A stretch of DNA of 64,000 nucleotides from Saccharomonospora piscinae (GTDB lineage Bacteria > Actinomycetota > Actinomycetes > Mycobacteriales > Pseudonocardiaceae), in the NCBI RefSeq assembly GCF_005862235.1, contig NZ_VCEK01000005.1:62001-126000 (forward strand), given 5' to 3'. Below the pieces are notes generated by a model. It had not been told where the DNA came from. It made no database searches and worked only from the letters and a program-made list of their open reading frames with translations. The translations under genes and the position numbers were made by a program. Shown piece after piece: positions 11,501 through 33,139 of this stretch (its first letter is position 1; every line of letters starts with the position of its first letter).

Positions 11501-14500
11501 AGGCCGTTCCTGCTGGACGTGGTCGGCTCGGTGGCCGAGGGCAGCCTCGAACTCGTCTGGGTGTACTCGGAGGAGGCGCACCGTGCCGACACGGTGCGGT
11601 CGCTGGCCGACGAGATGGCCGCCACCCTGCGCGCGATCATCGAGCACTGCGCCGAGCCCGACGCGAGTGGCCGGACGCCGTCGGACTTCCCGCTGGCGGT
11701 CGTGGACCAGCGCGCCGTGGACCGGCTGGTCGGTGACGGGCGCACTGTGGAGGACCTGTACCCGCTCACGCCCATCCAGTCGGGAATGCTGTTCCACTGG
11801 CTGGTGAACCCCGACGCCTATCTCGGCCAGCTCGCGTTCGTGCTGGACGGCGTCGACGACCCGGAACGCCTGGCGCACGCCTGGCGGACCGTGGTCGACC
11901 GGACCCCGGTGCTGCGGACGTCACTGGCGTGGGAGGGCGTTGCCGAACCGGTGCAGCTCGTGCACGCCGAGGTCGAGCTTCCGGTGACCCACCTGGACTG
12001 GACAGGCATGTCGGAGTCCGCCTTCCACCAGGCCGCCGAGCAGTACCTCGCGGCCGACCGCGCCACGGGCATGGACCTGACGCGGGCACCGCTGACCAGA
12101 CTGACGATCGCGAAGCTGTCCCGTGACGCCGTGTGGGTTCACTGCGCCTCGCACCATCTGCTCCTGGACGGGTGGAGCCTGTTCCAGGTGTTGGTCGAGA
12201 CGTTCGCCGTCCACGCCGGGGTCCCGGTCACCGAGCTGACACCCCGGCAGCCGTTCCGGTACTACCTCGGCTGGCTGGCTGACCAGGACGTGGAACGGGC
12301 GAAGGCGTACTGGCGCGGAGTGCTCGCGGGAATGGAAAGCCCGACCCCGCTGCCGTACGACCGTCCCCAACCGGACGCCCATCGCGCGAGGGCGGCGGCC
12401 CGCGCCGACGTGCGTATGTCTATCCAGGACACGGTGCGGCTGGCCGAGTTCGCGAGGGAACACCATCTCACGATCAACTCGGTAGTGCAGGGAGCATGGG
12501 CGCTGCTGCTGTCGCGTTACTCCGGTGACCGGGACGTCTGCTTCGGGACCACCGTCGCGGGCAGGCCCGCCGACCTCCCCGGTGCCGAGACCATCATCGG
12601 GATCTTCATCAACACCCTGCCCGCTCGCGTCAGCGTCGAGCTGGACCGCAACGTCTCGGACTGGTTGCGCGACATCCAGGCTGGTCAGGTCGAGGGACGG
12701 GAACACGAGTTCGTCGCGTTGTCCGACCTGCGGGCACAGAGCGCGCTGCCGGACGGGGCCGCACTGTTCGACAGCATCGTGGTCTTCGAGAACTATCCGG
12801 TCGACGACAACGCCGCGGCCGAGCACGGACTGCGGCTGCGGGACATGCGCACGGTCGAGGTGGGCACCTATCCGCTCAATCTGATCGTATACGCGGGCGA
12901 CGAGCTGTCGTGCACCCTCGTCTACGACGACACCCGGTTCGACGCGGCCACCGTCGAGCGGCTGGGCAATCACCTGCTCACGGTGCTCGACGGTCTCGTG
13001 ACCGATGGCGGACGTCCGGTGGCCGACGTACCCGCCGTGGACGCCGCCGAGTACGACCGGATCACGGCGGAGTGGAACCGGACCGCCGTCGCCTACCCCC
13101 GCGACCGCTGTGTGCACGAGGTGTTCGAGGACGAGGTCCGCCGGGCACCCGACGCGCCCGCGCTGGTGTTCGGCGACACGACACTGACCTATCGGGAACT
13201 CGACGAGCGGGCCGATCGGCTGGCGCACCATCTCAGAACCCTGGGGGTCGGCCGCGGCACGCCCGTCGGCCTCTGCGTCGAGCGCGGTATCGAACTCATC
13301 GTGGGCATTCTGGGTGTGCTCAAGGCCGGCGGGGCCTACGTGCCGCTGGACCCGAACTACCCGGCCGAGCGCCTGTCGTTCATGCTCACCGACACCGCGG
13401 CCCCGGTGGTGCTCACGCTCGCCGACTACGCCGACCGGCTGCCCGATACCGGGGCGAGGCTGGTGTGGCTCGACGAGGAGTTGCCCGCGTACCCCTCAGG
13501 GCCACCTGACACCGGGGCCACCCCCGAAGATCCGGTGTACGTGATGTACACCTCCGGCTCCACGGGTACCCCGAGGGGCGCGCGGGTGCGGCACCGTGGT
13601 GTGGTCCGGCTCGTCAAGCCCGGCGACTACTGCCCGGTGGGGCCGGGCGACGTCGGAGCGCACTGCGCGTCGATCTCCTTCGACGCCTCGACGTTCGAGA
13701 TCTGGAACGTGCTGCTGGGCGGTGGCTGCCTGGCGCTGTACCCGCCGGAGACGCTCACCGTCGACGGGCTCGCCGCCTTCGTGTCCCGGCACGGTGTCAC
13801 CACTCTGGTGCTGCCGACCGGCATGTTCCACGAGGTCGTCGACGCCGACGTCGGCGCGCTGCACGGGGTCGAGCAGCTCGTCGTCGGTGGCGACGTGCTC
13901 TCGCCTTCGCACTGTGCCAAGCTCGCCGAGCAGGTGCCCGAGCTACAGGTGATCAACGTGTACGGGCCTACCGAATGCACGTCCATCACCACGGTGCACC
14001 GGGTGGCCCACGGCGACTGCACAGCGGATCGCACCTTGCCCATCGGCGGCCCCATCGCCAACACGAAGGTCTACGTCCTCGACGAGACACGTTCCCTCGT
14101 TCCGGTCGGCGCACCGGGGGAGATCTACATCGGGGGTGACGGGGTGGGAGCGGGCTACGTCAACCGTCCCGATCTCAACGCGGAACGGTTCGTTCCCAGT
14201 CCCTTCGACCCCGGGGACGTGCTCTACCGCACCGGCGACCGCGCGCGTTGGCGCTCGGACGGCACTCTCGACTTCCTCGGCCGGGTCGACACTCAGGTGA
14301 AGATCCGGGGTTTCCGCGTCGAGCCCGGTGAGATCGAGGCCGCTCTGCGGACGTATCCGAACCTCGGCGAGGTGGCCGTGGTGCCCGTCGAGGACGGCAC
14401 CGGAATCCGGCGGCTCGCCGCGTACCTCGTCCCCGACGGCGCGGAGCCAGACCTCGCCGACGTACGGGCCCACCTGCGGAGCAGGGTGCCCGAGCACATG

Positions 14501-14878
14501 GTCCCTTCGAGTTTCACGGTCCTCGGCCAGCTCCCGCTGACCGCCAACGGCAAGGTGGACCGTCGGGCGCTGCCGGATCCGTCGGGGCGCGTGGCCGACA
14601 GCACGCCCTTCGAGCCGCCCAGGACCGCCACCGAGGAAAGCCTGGCCGCGCTCTGGGCCGAGCTGCTGCGGGTGGCCGACGTCGGCGCGCAGAGCGATTT
14701 CTTCGCTCTGGGTGGCGACTCGATCCTGTCGATCAGAGCGGTGTCCAGGGTGCGCGAGACCTTCGGGATCGACCTGTCGCCCCGCGACCTGTTCGACCAC
14801 CCGACCGTGCGCGGCCTCGCCGAACTCGTCGAGGAGCGCGTTCTGACCGAGCTAGAACAGCTGTCATCGGGGGAGTGA
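5501..14878 (+). CDS. NRPS, three modules: A-T / C-A-T-E / C-A-T
   Basis: 3125 aa from a GTG with GGGAGA ahead of it. Domains with approximate residues: A1 20-510, T1 around 538 (GGDSL), C2 595-1030 (HHIVTDRWS), A2 1045-1560, T2 around 1585, E2 1645-2060 (HHLVVDGISW), C3 2085-2520 (SHHLLLDGWS, of the type following an E domain), A3 2535-3040, T3 around 3072. There is no starter C domain, so synthesis begins with a free amino acid. Hand-derived ten-residue pocket codes: A1 DAWTVAAVCK (Phe-like), A2 DGLCIGGIVK and A3 DAFVVGVSIK (neither recognised). Residue 2 should be D because of E2. The A1 code and the leu-like cassette upstream together suggest Phe or homophenylalanine at position 1. It passes the tripeptide to the second NRPS, which starts 4 bases downstream. 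Confidence 0.95.
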   Translation: MKAMREQLADQNVRGGVADLFETWARRAPDAPAVRGGNTTVRYAELDARANRLARILIERGIGRDDIVALALPKSVDAVVATVAVAKTGAAFLPVDPDYPAERIAFMLGDAEPASIVTTTAAAKRLPRGAKYLALDRAAPDLDAASPEPPDVRRTVSDTAYVIYTSGSSGTPKGVLVSNSGIANLVRTQEERLGAGPGSRVLQFAPLSFDASVWELCMGLLTGGTLVVEPADEVRPGTALADAVAWHDVTHLTLPPSALAVVPGGALDSVRVLVVAGEAVQPGLVAQWSPGRTMINAYGPTESTVCATMSPPLSDVDGVPIGFPVDGTRVHVLDETLRPVDAGEQGELFLEGTGLASGYLNRPALTAQRFLPSPFDPRERLYRTGDLVSIRPDGALDFHGRADDQVKVRGFRIEPGEVEAALSLHPGVTQSVVVARAGSLVAYVVPSGEGLRAAELRRALSQRVPEHLVPTKFVLLDNLPVTASGKVDRGALPDPDAVVTSGRTPPRDETERRIAAIWQEVLRIERVGVEDNFFDIGGDSLLNIQVVARIRTAFGVDLSPRAVFDNPTVAGLAASLDLGSEVEAASPIAAVPRNGALPLSFAQQRLWFMDEFEPGSAEYNVSAGVRLTGPLDTAALRSALDSVVDRHEILRTTFASVEGVGVQFVRDSARASWSVVDLSATEDPAAASVDLVRGELRRPFDLRGGPPVRAVLVRLSGEEHALVLTLHHIVTDRWSMNVLTRELVACYDAAVRGEDAALPEPALHYVDYAAWQREHFTHEALADDLAYWRAQLGGTEPLELPLDRPRPSVRTWHGAAESFEVSAEDLARLKDFCGEAGVTLFMTLAAASQVLLSRWSASEDIALGTVTSGRDRPELEELVGFFVNTIVLRSRVDGTLSFTDFVDAVRETVLDGFAHQHVPFELVVEELAPERDAGRTPLVQAMMVLHNAWLEDTELRSGLALTEYELPRLTTMFDVTFEYAERDGRLVGWIGYNTDLFDDDTIRRMAGHLARLLSAIAAAPETTLSELPLLGEAEYHLVTGEWNDTAVPYPAQACVHELFAEQVERYPDRTAVVYGDETWTYREIDDRANRVAHHLLSLGAGPDLPVAVCVRRGPHLVTALLGILKAGAAYLPLDPAYPAERLAFLLSDAGARVVLAEVETAFALPEDCRVVTVTDPVLDAESDVDPKVAVTADDLACVLYTSGSTGTPKGVALPHRATVRTFFGTDFLEFGPGEVIPQCMSVSWDGMALELWGALLHGGTSVLYPGEQIEVERLAELIELRGVTTLCLPQSLFNVLVDHAPGALTRVRQVIVGGDVASGPHLAAARRANPDLRLVNGYGPVESMIVATCHEITTADSASVPIGRPIANTRAYVLDRQLAPVPVGVPGELCLAGDGLARGYVGRPELTDERFVAAPFDPSERLYRTGDRVRWTDGGVLEFLGRVDAQLKIRGFRVEPAEVENALVDHPGVADAVVVSRVDGALRRLVGYVTATAAGAVEPGNLREHVRARLPEYLVPSAVRVLDAFPVTSSGKVDRRALSELPVEMSEGTGFVAPRNTVETRLAEVWAEVLGLSRIGVLDNFFELGGDSILSMQVVARARRNGLVVTSKDLFLRQTIAALAPAVRSADSETDPAQYSDVALGPAELTPVQRWFFETCTASPSHYSMSVLLGLRDGVDTTVLRAAIETVVSHHAALSTRFSRTESGWRQQITGQRRVVVETATTLDAERAQAALGLEDGPLVRAVMVRDEQLLLVIHHLVVDGISWRVLLTDLATAYGRLASGRPVDLGPETTSLRRWAELLAEHARSGGFDDERDYWDAVGTVPALPRDYDAGQPNEERSARRVSVRLSAAETDALLHQVPAAYRTQVNDVLVAALSRVLARWTGGERVLIAMEGHGREDLFPGVDLSRTVGWFTSVYPVPVTVSPTASVGDLLKSVKQQLRDVPRRGIGYGALRHLTDTPITAAEPEVSFNYLGQWDSEASSLFTSRTFDVGTDRGPRNARPFLLDVVGSVAEGSLELVWVYSEEAHRADTVRSLADEMAATLRAIIEHCAEPDASGRTPSDFPLAVVDQRAVDRLVGDGRTVEDLYPLTPIQSGMLFHWLVNPDAYLGQLAFVLDGVDDPERLAHAWRTVVDRTPVLRTSLAWEGVAEPVQLVHAEVELPVTHLDWTGMSESAFHQAAEQYLAADRATGMDLTRAPLTRLTIAKLSRDAVWVHCASHHLLLDGWSLFQVLVETFAVHAGVPVTELTPRQPFRYYLGWLADQDVERAKAYWRGVLAGMESPTPLPYDRPQPDAHRARAAARADVRMSIQDTVRLAEFAREHHLTINSVVQGAWALLLSRYSGDRDVCFGTTVAGRPADLPGAETIIGIFINTLPARVSVELDRNVSDWLRDIQAGQVEGREHEFVALSDLRAQSALPDGAALFDSIVVFENYPVDDNAAAEHGLRLRDMRTVEVGTYPLNLIVYAGDELSCTLVYDDTRFDAATVERLGNHLLTVLDGLVTDGGRPVADVPAVDAAEYDRITAEWNRTAVAYPRDRCVHEVFEDEVRRAPDAPALVFGDTTLTYRELDERADRLAHHLRTLGVGRGTPVGLCVERGIELIVGILGVLKAGGAYVPLDPNYPAERLSFMLTDTAAPVVLTLADYADRLPDTGARLVWLDEELPAYPSGPPDTGATPEDPVYVMYTSGSTGTPRGARVRHRGVVRLVKPGDYCPVGPGDVGAHCASISFDASTFEIWNVLLGGGCLALYPPETLTVDGLAAFVSRHGVTTLVLPTGMFHEVVDADVGALHGVEQLVVGGDVLSPSHCAKLAEQVPELQVINVYGPTECTSITTVHRVAHGDCTADRTLPIGGPIANTKVYVLDETRSLVPVGAPGEIYIGGDGVGAGYVNRPDLNAERFVPSPFDPGDVLYRTGDRARWRSDGTLDFLGRVDTQVKIRGFRVEPGEIEAALRTYPNLGEVAVVPVEDGTGIRRLAAYLVPDGAEPDLADVRAHLRSRVPEHMVPSSFTVLGQLPLTANGKVDRRALPDPSGRVADSTPFEPPRTATEESLAALWAELLRVADVGAQSDFFALGGDSILSIRAVSRVRETFGIDLSPRDLFDHPTVRGLAELVEERVLTELEQLSSGE

Positions 14879-14882
14879 GTAC

Positions 14883-26662
<11,780 letters not shown>

Positions 26663-26666
<4 letters not shown>

Positions 26667-27943
26667 AGACGAAGACCGCGACTCGACGGAAGTTCCCTCC
26701 ACTGTCGCGCAACCGCAACTACATCCTGCTGTGGAGCAGCCAGACGCTGTCGGAACTCGGGATGTCGGCCTCGACGGTGGCGTTCCCCTTGCTGGTGCTG
26801 GCGACCACCGGCTCGGCGGTGGCGGCGGGGCTGGTCGGGTTCGCCAACGGGGCCGCCAGGTTCGCCACGGGAGTGTTCGCGGGTGCTCTGGTGGACCGCT
26901 GGGATCGCAAGCGAGTGCTGGTCACCTGCGAACTGACCCGGGCGGTGGCGTTCGTCGGGCTGGTGGTCGCGATCGCGACGGGGCAGGCTTCCGTCCCGTT
27001 GATTCTGCTGGTCGCGGTCATCGAGGGCGCGTTCGCCACCCTGTTCGCGCCCGCCGAGGAGACCACGCTGCCGAAACTGGTCTCGGAGAAGCAACTGCCC
27101 TCGGCGGTGGCGGGCATCACGGCCCGCGCCTATCTCGGCGCCACCGCGGGCCCGGCACTGGGCGGTTTCCTGTTCGGGCTGAACCGGATCTTCCCCTTCG
27201 TCCTCGACGCCCTCACGTACGTGGTGTCGACCATCGCCGTGGCGTTCATTCGCGTGCCCAGGCAGGAGAAGAAGGTGCGCAAGCCGCTGCGCGACATCCT
27301 GCCCGCCACACGAGACGGCCTGGTCTGGGTGTGGCGGCAGCCGTCGATCCGAGTCACGTTCCTGTGCCAGGTCGCGATCAGCTTCGTGTTCGCCACGCTC
27401 CTCTTCCTCGTCATCGTGTTGGCGAACGAGCAGGGTGTCGCTCCGGGCGAGGTGGGACTGATCGCCACGATACTGGGCGTCGGTGGCCTCGCTGGCGCTT
27501 TCGTCGCGTCGCCGATGCAGGCCAAGCTGGGTCCCTACCGGTCCGTCGTGGCACTGACGTGGCTGTCCACTCTGCTGACGCCGTTGCTCGCGGTCGTTCC
27601 CCCCGGATACTGGTACGGCGTCCTGCTCGGGGTGATGGCGTTCTTGACTCCGGCCGCGACCGCCAGCGTCCAGTCGTTCCAGATCCTGTCCACCCCGGAC
27701 CACCTCCGCGGTAGGCTCAGCGGGGCCGCGCACCTGTTCAACGGCGCAGGCAACGCCCTCGGCCCGCTGGCCGGCGGCATGCTCGTCGCGCTCGGGCCCA
27801 CGATCGCGGTGCTGACCTCGGCGGGCACGATGCTCGCGACGGCGCTCGTGGTCACCGCCAGCCGCAACATGCGTGCACTGCCCCGCGTCGTCGGAGAGGA
27901 CACGACGGTGCTGGCCGCTCCGGGCACCGACGACCAGCAGTGA
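26663..27943 (+). CDS. MFS-type exporter
   Basis: 426 aa, about 12 hydrophobic segments, with a major-facilitator signature of the EntS/multidrug type (the loop DRWDRKRVL between helices 2 and 3, and the related RLSGAAHLFNGAGNALGPLAGG stretch in the second half). The start overlaps the NRPS stop (ATGA), making it the last gene of the biosynthetic operon, where it most plausibly exports the peptide and gives self-protection. It is followed by a strong hairpin terminator. Substrate assignment rests on position only. Confidence 0.88.
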
Positions 27944-27959
27944 GCGGCAGAGCACCGAA

Positions 27960-28008
27960 CACGCGACGAGGGCCGCCGCCCAGACCGGACGGCGGCCCTC
28001 GTCGCGTG
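27960..28008. terminator. Bidirectional hairpin terminator between convergent operons
   Basis: A perfect 19-bp inverted repeat (27960-27978 and 27990-28008) with an 11-base loop lies in the 69-bp gap between the stops of the MFS gene (+) and the P450 gene (-). It is GC-rich with no U tract, as usual for actinomycete terminators, and can serve both strands. Confidence 0.85.
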
Positions 28009-28012
28009 CGGC

Positions 28013-29215
28013 TCAGGCCGGGGTGGTCGCCAGCCGTAGCTGTGACACCCCGAACAGCCCGCCCGCGTCGTGAAAGACCGGCCCTTCGCCCGCTGGACCC
28101 CACCCCTGGTACCGGTCCAGCAACAGGTTCAGCGCGATCCGGGTCTCCAGCCGCCCGAGCGGCGCGCCGATGCAGAAGTGGATTCCGTGCCCGAAAGCCA
28201 GATGTGGGTTCGGGTCGCGGTGGAGGTCGAACACCTCGGGCTCGCTGAACTTCTCCTCGTCGTGGTTGCCCGAGAGCAGCCACGCCACCACCATGCCGCC
28301 CTCACGCACGTCGAACTCGCCGATCCTGGTGCCCTGCCTCACGAGCCGGTTGGTGAGCGTGATCGGCGGCCGAGTCCGCAGTACCTCCTCGATGAACATC
28401 GGCACCCGCGAGCGGTCGGCCCTGATCTCGGCCAGCGCCTCCGGATTCTCGTGGGCGGCCACCACACTGTTGCCCAGCAACATCGTCGTCGTGATGTGCC
28501 CGGCGAACAGCAGATCCGCCGCGAAGCTGAACAGCTCGTTGTCGGTCAGCTTCTCGCCGTCCACCTCGGCGGTGACCAGCCGGGTCATCAGATCGCCGGT
28601 CGGATCGTCCAGCCGTCGTTTAGCGTGGGAGAGAAGGTAGTCCTGCATCTCCCGCAGCTGCTCGGCGACCCAGTCGTTGATGTGGAACTCCGCTTCGCCC
28701 ACCTGAGCCTCGTTCGTGGCGGTGATCGCGGCCTCGGCCCACCGGCGGAACTTCGGCTGGTCGGCGACGGGGATGCCGAGCAGCTCGGCGATCACCGTCA
28801 CCGGCAGTGGGTTGGACAGCGTTTCCACGAAGTCCCACTCGGCACGGCCGGCGACCTCGTCGAGCAGCTCGGTGGTCAGCTCGACGATGCGCGGCTGGAG
28901 TTCGGCGACGGTCTTCGGGGTGAAGGCCTCGCTGACGATCCGCCGTAGTTTGCGGTGCCGCGGTGGGTCGGTCGCGGCCAGACTTCCCTCGACGAAGTTC
29001 GGGACGTCGTCGGGGGCGGCCTGGCTCACGTCCGAGGAGAACGTCGCTGGATCGGAGAGGACGGCCGCGACCTCCCGATGCCGGAAGACATGGACCGAAC
29101 CGGTGTCGTCCCGCCAGATGGGCTGGTCTCGGCGCATCGTGGTCAGCCAGGACAGCAGTCGCCTGCCGCCGTCGACGGTGGTGGGGGGCTGCTGGAGTGC
29201 CGTCTCGTCGTTCAT
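28013..29215 (-). CDS. Cytochrome P450 (second of the cluster)
   Basis: 400 aa. The I-helix reads LLFAGHITTTMLLG, in which the usual acid before the Thr is replaced by Ile. The ExxR motif is EEVLR, and the heme loop is FGHGIHFCIG with Cys348. It is the last gene of the minus-strand operon, starting 4 bases after the methyltransferase stop. Because the operon also contains a free-standing Thr-activating A-T protein, this P450 could act on a carrier-tethered residue as NikQ/NovI-type enzymes do, or on the finished peptide. The altered I-helix acid is seen in some macrolide-type P450s and does not by itself mean inactivity. Confidence 0.92.
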   Translation of the reverse strand: MNDETALQQPPTTVDGGRRLLSWLTTMRRDQPIWRDDTGSVHVFRHREVAAVLSDPATFSSDVSQAAPDDVPNFVEGSLAATDPPRHRKLRRIVSEAFTPKTVAELQPRIVELTTELLDEVAGRAEWDFVETLSNPLPVTVIAELLGIPVADQPKFRRWAEAAITATNEAQVGEAEFHINDWVAEQLREMQDYLLSHAKRRLDDPTGDLMTRLVTAEVDGEKLTDNELFSFAADLLFAGHITTTMLLGNSVVAAHENPEALAEIRADRSRVPMFIEEVLRTRPPITLTNRLVRQGTRIGEFDVREGGMVVAWLLSGNHDEEKFSEPEVFDLHRDPNPHLAFGHGIHFCIGAPLGRLETRIALNLLLDRYQGWGPAGEGPVFHDAGGLFGVSQLRLATTPA

Positions 29216-29219
29216 GGGA

Positions 29220-30446
<1,227 letters not shown>

Positions 30447-33116
30447 TCACCGCGCGGAGCGCTGTTCCAGGTCGGTGACCAGTTCGGCCGGGCTCGGCAA
30501 GTGGTACAGCGTTCTCGCGTCCACCTGATGTCCGTGGTCGCGCAGCGCTCGCGCGATACGGACGGCCAGCAGCGAGTTGCCGCCGAGGCTGAAGAAGTCG
30601 TCCGAGGCGCCCACCTCGGTTCGGAACACGGTGCGCCAGACATGCAGGACGGTGTCGAGGGTGCTCGCGTCCGGGGGCGCCGTGACCTCGGTGTACTCCA
30701 CGGCGGCGGGTGAGGGCAGCCGGTCGACAGCGAGCTTGCCGTTCTCCGTCAGCGGCAGGCTGCGCAGTGAGGTGACCGTGTTCGGCACCATGTATTCGGG
30801 AAGCCGCGCCGCGAGTCGGGTCCGTACGCCGGCACCGTCGTCGCCGTCCCGAATCACCACGTAGGCGTCGAGCCGTGCCGTCGCCGGGTCGGCCGGGTCG
30901 CGGAGACTGTGGACGACCGCGGCGGCGACCACCGCGCTGTCGTCCAGCAGCGCGGCTCGGATCTCCTCAGGTTCGACCCGGTGCCCGCGCAGCTGTACCT
31001 GGTCGTCCCCCCGTCCCAGGTGTTCCAGCGAGCCGTCCGGCAGCAGGCGTCCCCGGTCACCACTGAGGTAGAGCCGCTCGCCGCGGTGGGTCACGAATCG
31101 GTCCGCGGTGAGGTCGGGCCTGCCGAGGTAGCACAGAGCCAGCCCGTCGCCCCCGACGGCGATCTCCCCGACCTGCCCCGGCCGCAGTGGTCTGCCGTGC
31201 TCGTCGACGATCCGTACCGACCAGCCCGGGATCGGCCGCCCGACGGACCTGGCACCGGCCAGTGCGTCGGCGCGGCTCACGGTGTGCCAGGTCACGTGCA
31301 CCGTGGTCTCGGTGATGCCGAACATGTTGACCAGGCGGCACCGCGACTCGGGATGCCGATCGAACCACCGCGGCAGCATTCGCGTGTCCAGGGGCTCGCC
31401 ACCGAAGACGATCAGCCGCACGGCCAGCCCGTCCCGGTCGACGTCGAGCAGTTGCGTGAACGCCGACGGGGTCTGGTTCAGTACGGTCACCCGGTGCTTC
31501 ACGAGCAGGGCGTGAAAGTCCTCGGGTGACCGGCTCACCCACCGAGGGACGACGACCAGTCGCCCACCTGTGGCCAGACACCCCCAGATCTCCCAGACCG
31601 AGAAGTCGAAGGCCACGGAGTGAAACCACGTCCACGTGTCGTCGGGACCGAGGCCCAGTTCCGGCTTCGTCGCCGACAGCAGGCGCACCACGTTCCCGTG
31701 CGGGATCACGACGCCTTTCGGCTTGCCGGTGGAGCCGGACGTGTAGATGACGTAGGCCGGGTCCTCGGGAGCCACCGGGTCGGCGGACGGCTGCGCCGCG
31801 GCGGGTGCCCGCTCCGCGAGGTCGATCAGATTGCGCAACACCACGGTCCTGGCGAAGCTCCACTCGCGTTCGGACACCACCAGTTCGGGTTCGGCGTCCG
31901 CCGTCAGCAGTCGCAGTCGCTGTTCGGGATACGCCGGGTCCATCGGCACGAACGCGGCCCCGGTGGTGAGCACCCCGAGAAGCACGATCACGAGATCGGC
32001 GGAGCGGGGCAGGCACACGCCGACCCGGCCGCCCCTGCGCACACCGAGCTCGGCCAGTGCCTGTCCCATCCGGTGCGCCCGCTCCACGAGCTGCCCGTAC
32101 GTCACGGTGTGCTCGCCGTCCACGAGTGCGACCGCCTCGGGGCAGCGGAGCATGGCCGCGCGAACGAGGTCGGGTACGCAGCGGTACTCGGATGTCGCGG
32201 TGCGGGGACTTCGTCCCAGCGCGATGACGCGCCGGAGCTCCGCGTCGGTCATCCGGTCGAGTGCGGTCAGCTCGTGGTCCCCAGGCCCGTCGAGCAGGAT
32301 TGCCGCGAGGCGGTGGACGGTGTCACCGAACCAGGAGGGATGCCCGTCCCGCGCGTGGTCGAGCAGCAGAGCACCGTCTCGGCCGGCCGTGACGTGCACC
32401 GTGCGCGTTCGCGAGGAATCCAGGGCTGGCCTGTAGTCCAGCAGTGCGGGGCAGCGGGCTGCCCGGTCGACCACGAGCTCCAGGTCTACCGTCGGCGCGT
32501 CGCGGGCGGCACGGTCCGCGAGCTGCTCGGCTACAGCGGCACGGCAGCCCGCGACGGTCCCGCTCGCGCGGACACGGAGCACCGTGTCGCGCTCGCCCTC
32601 GTGGAGCCGAACGGCGACCTCGTCGAGTTGGGCGTCCCACGCGTGGGCGAGTCCGACGGCCGCGACGATCTCGGCCGTCGTCATGCGATGGGCGACCTTC
32701 CAGTGCAGTGTGGACCGTTCCCGCTCGGGTCCGGGGCCCGCGGCGGCGGTGTCGGCGGGCGCGAATGAGATCGACCCCGGCTCGGGCGCGTCAGCCTCAC
32801 CGAGCAGCACCCGGGCGAGCGCGTCGAGCGCGGTGCGGCCCGCCACGGCGGGATGCGCTGTGAGCACCAGGTCGTGGACGTCGTCCTCGTACTCCAACAG
32901 GACGATTCGCAGGAACGAGGTCGTGCCACGGCACATCTCCCTGCCGCGCATCTCCTCGGCGATGGCGCCCTCGGCAGGACCGGGGACGCGTTCGCGCCAC
33001 AACCGGTGCGGCCGGCCGAGGTAGTCGACCTCGGCCAGCCGACGCTCGTAGCGACCGAACTCGGCGGTGCCCATCACCCGGTACACCGCGACCCGGCAGC
33101 CGAGGTCCTGTGTCAT
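30447..33116 (-). CDS. Free-standing NRPS A-T protein for threonine with a vestigial C domain
   Basis: 889 aa, ATG at 33116 behind a GGGGG stretch. Residues 1-320 resemble the remnant of a condensation domain: the place of HHxxxDG reads AHPAVAGRT (His88-Pro89), so both catalytic His and Asp are gone. A complete A domain follows (330-800: YTSGSTGKPKG, LYLSGDRG, NGKLAVDRL), then a T domain with GGNSL near the C-terminus. The hand-derived code DFWNVGMVHK is the classical Thr code. Being free-standing, with Thr specificity and next to a cluster whose last module lacks a working A domain, it is the best candidate to supply that module in trans. An alternative is making a modified Thr on the carrier for use elsewhere. 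Confidence 0.9.
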   Translation of the reverse strand: MTQDLGCRVAVYRVMGTAEFGRYERRLAEVDYLGRPHRLWRERVPGPAEGAIAEEMRGREMCRGTTSFLRIVLLEYEDDVHDLVLTAHPAVAGRTALDALARVLLGEADAPEPGSISFAPADTAAAGPGPERERSTLHWKVAHRMTTAEIVAAVGLAHAWDAQLDEVAVRLHEGERDTVLRVRASGTVAGCRAAVAEQLADRAARDAPTVDLELVVDRAARCPALLDYRPALDSSRTRTVHVTAGRDGALLLDHARDGHPSWFGDTVHRLAAILLDGPGDHELTALDRMTDAELRRVIALGRSPRTATSEYRCVPDLVRAAMLRCPEAVALVDGEHTVTYGQLVERAHRMGQALAELGVRRGGRVGVCLPRSADLVIVLLGVLTTGAAFVPMDPAYPEQRLRLLTADAEPELVVSEREWSFARTVVLRNLIDLAERAPAAAQPSADPVAPEDPAYVIYTSGSTGKPKGVVIPHGNVVRLLSATKPELGLGPDDTWTWFHSVAFDFSVWEIWGCLATGGRLVVVPRWVSRSPEDFHALLVKHRVTVLNQTPSAFTQLLDVDRDGLAVRLIVFGGEPLDTRMLPRWFDRHPESRCRLVNMFGITETTVHVTWHTVSRADALAGARSVGRPIPGWSVRIVDEHGRPLRPGQVGEIAVGGDGLALCYLGRPDLTADRFVTHRGERLYLSGDRGRLLPDGSLEHLGRGDDQVQLRGHRVEPEEIRAALLDDSAVVAAAVVHSLRDPADPATARLDAYVVIRDGDDGAGVRTRLAARLPEYMVPNTVTSLRSLPLTENGKLAVDRLPSPAAVEYTEVTAPPDASTLDTVLHVWRTVFRTEVGASDDFFSLGGNSLLAVRIARALRDHGHQVDARTLYHLPSPAELVTDLEQRSAR

Positions 33117-33139
33117 GGAGCCCCCTTCTCGCACGGCGT

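Noticed and set aside
5843-11878. A 2011-codon open frame on the minus strand across the first NRPS
   Set aside because: High-GC DNA leaves antisense frames open. The translation is His/Arg/Gln-rich without any domain, and the plus strand encodes clear A, C, T and E domains.
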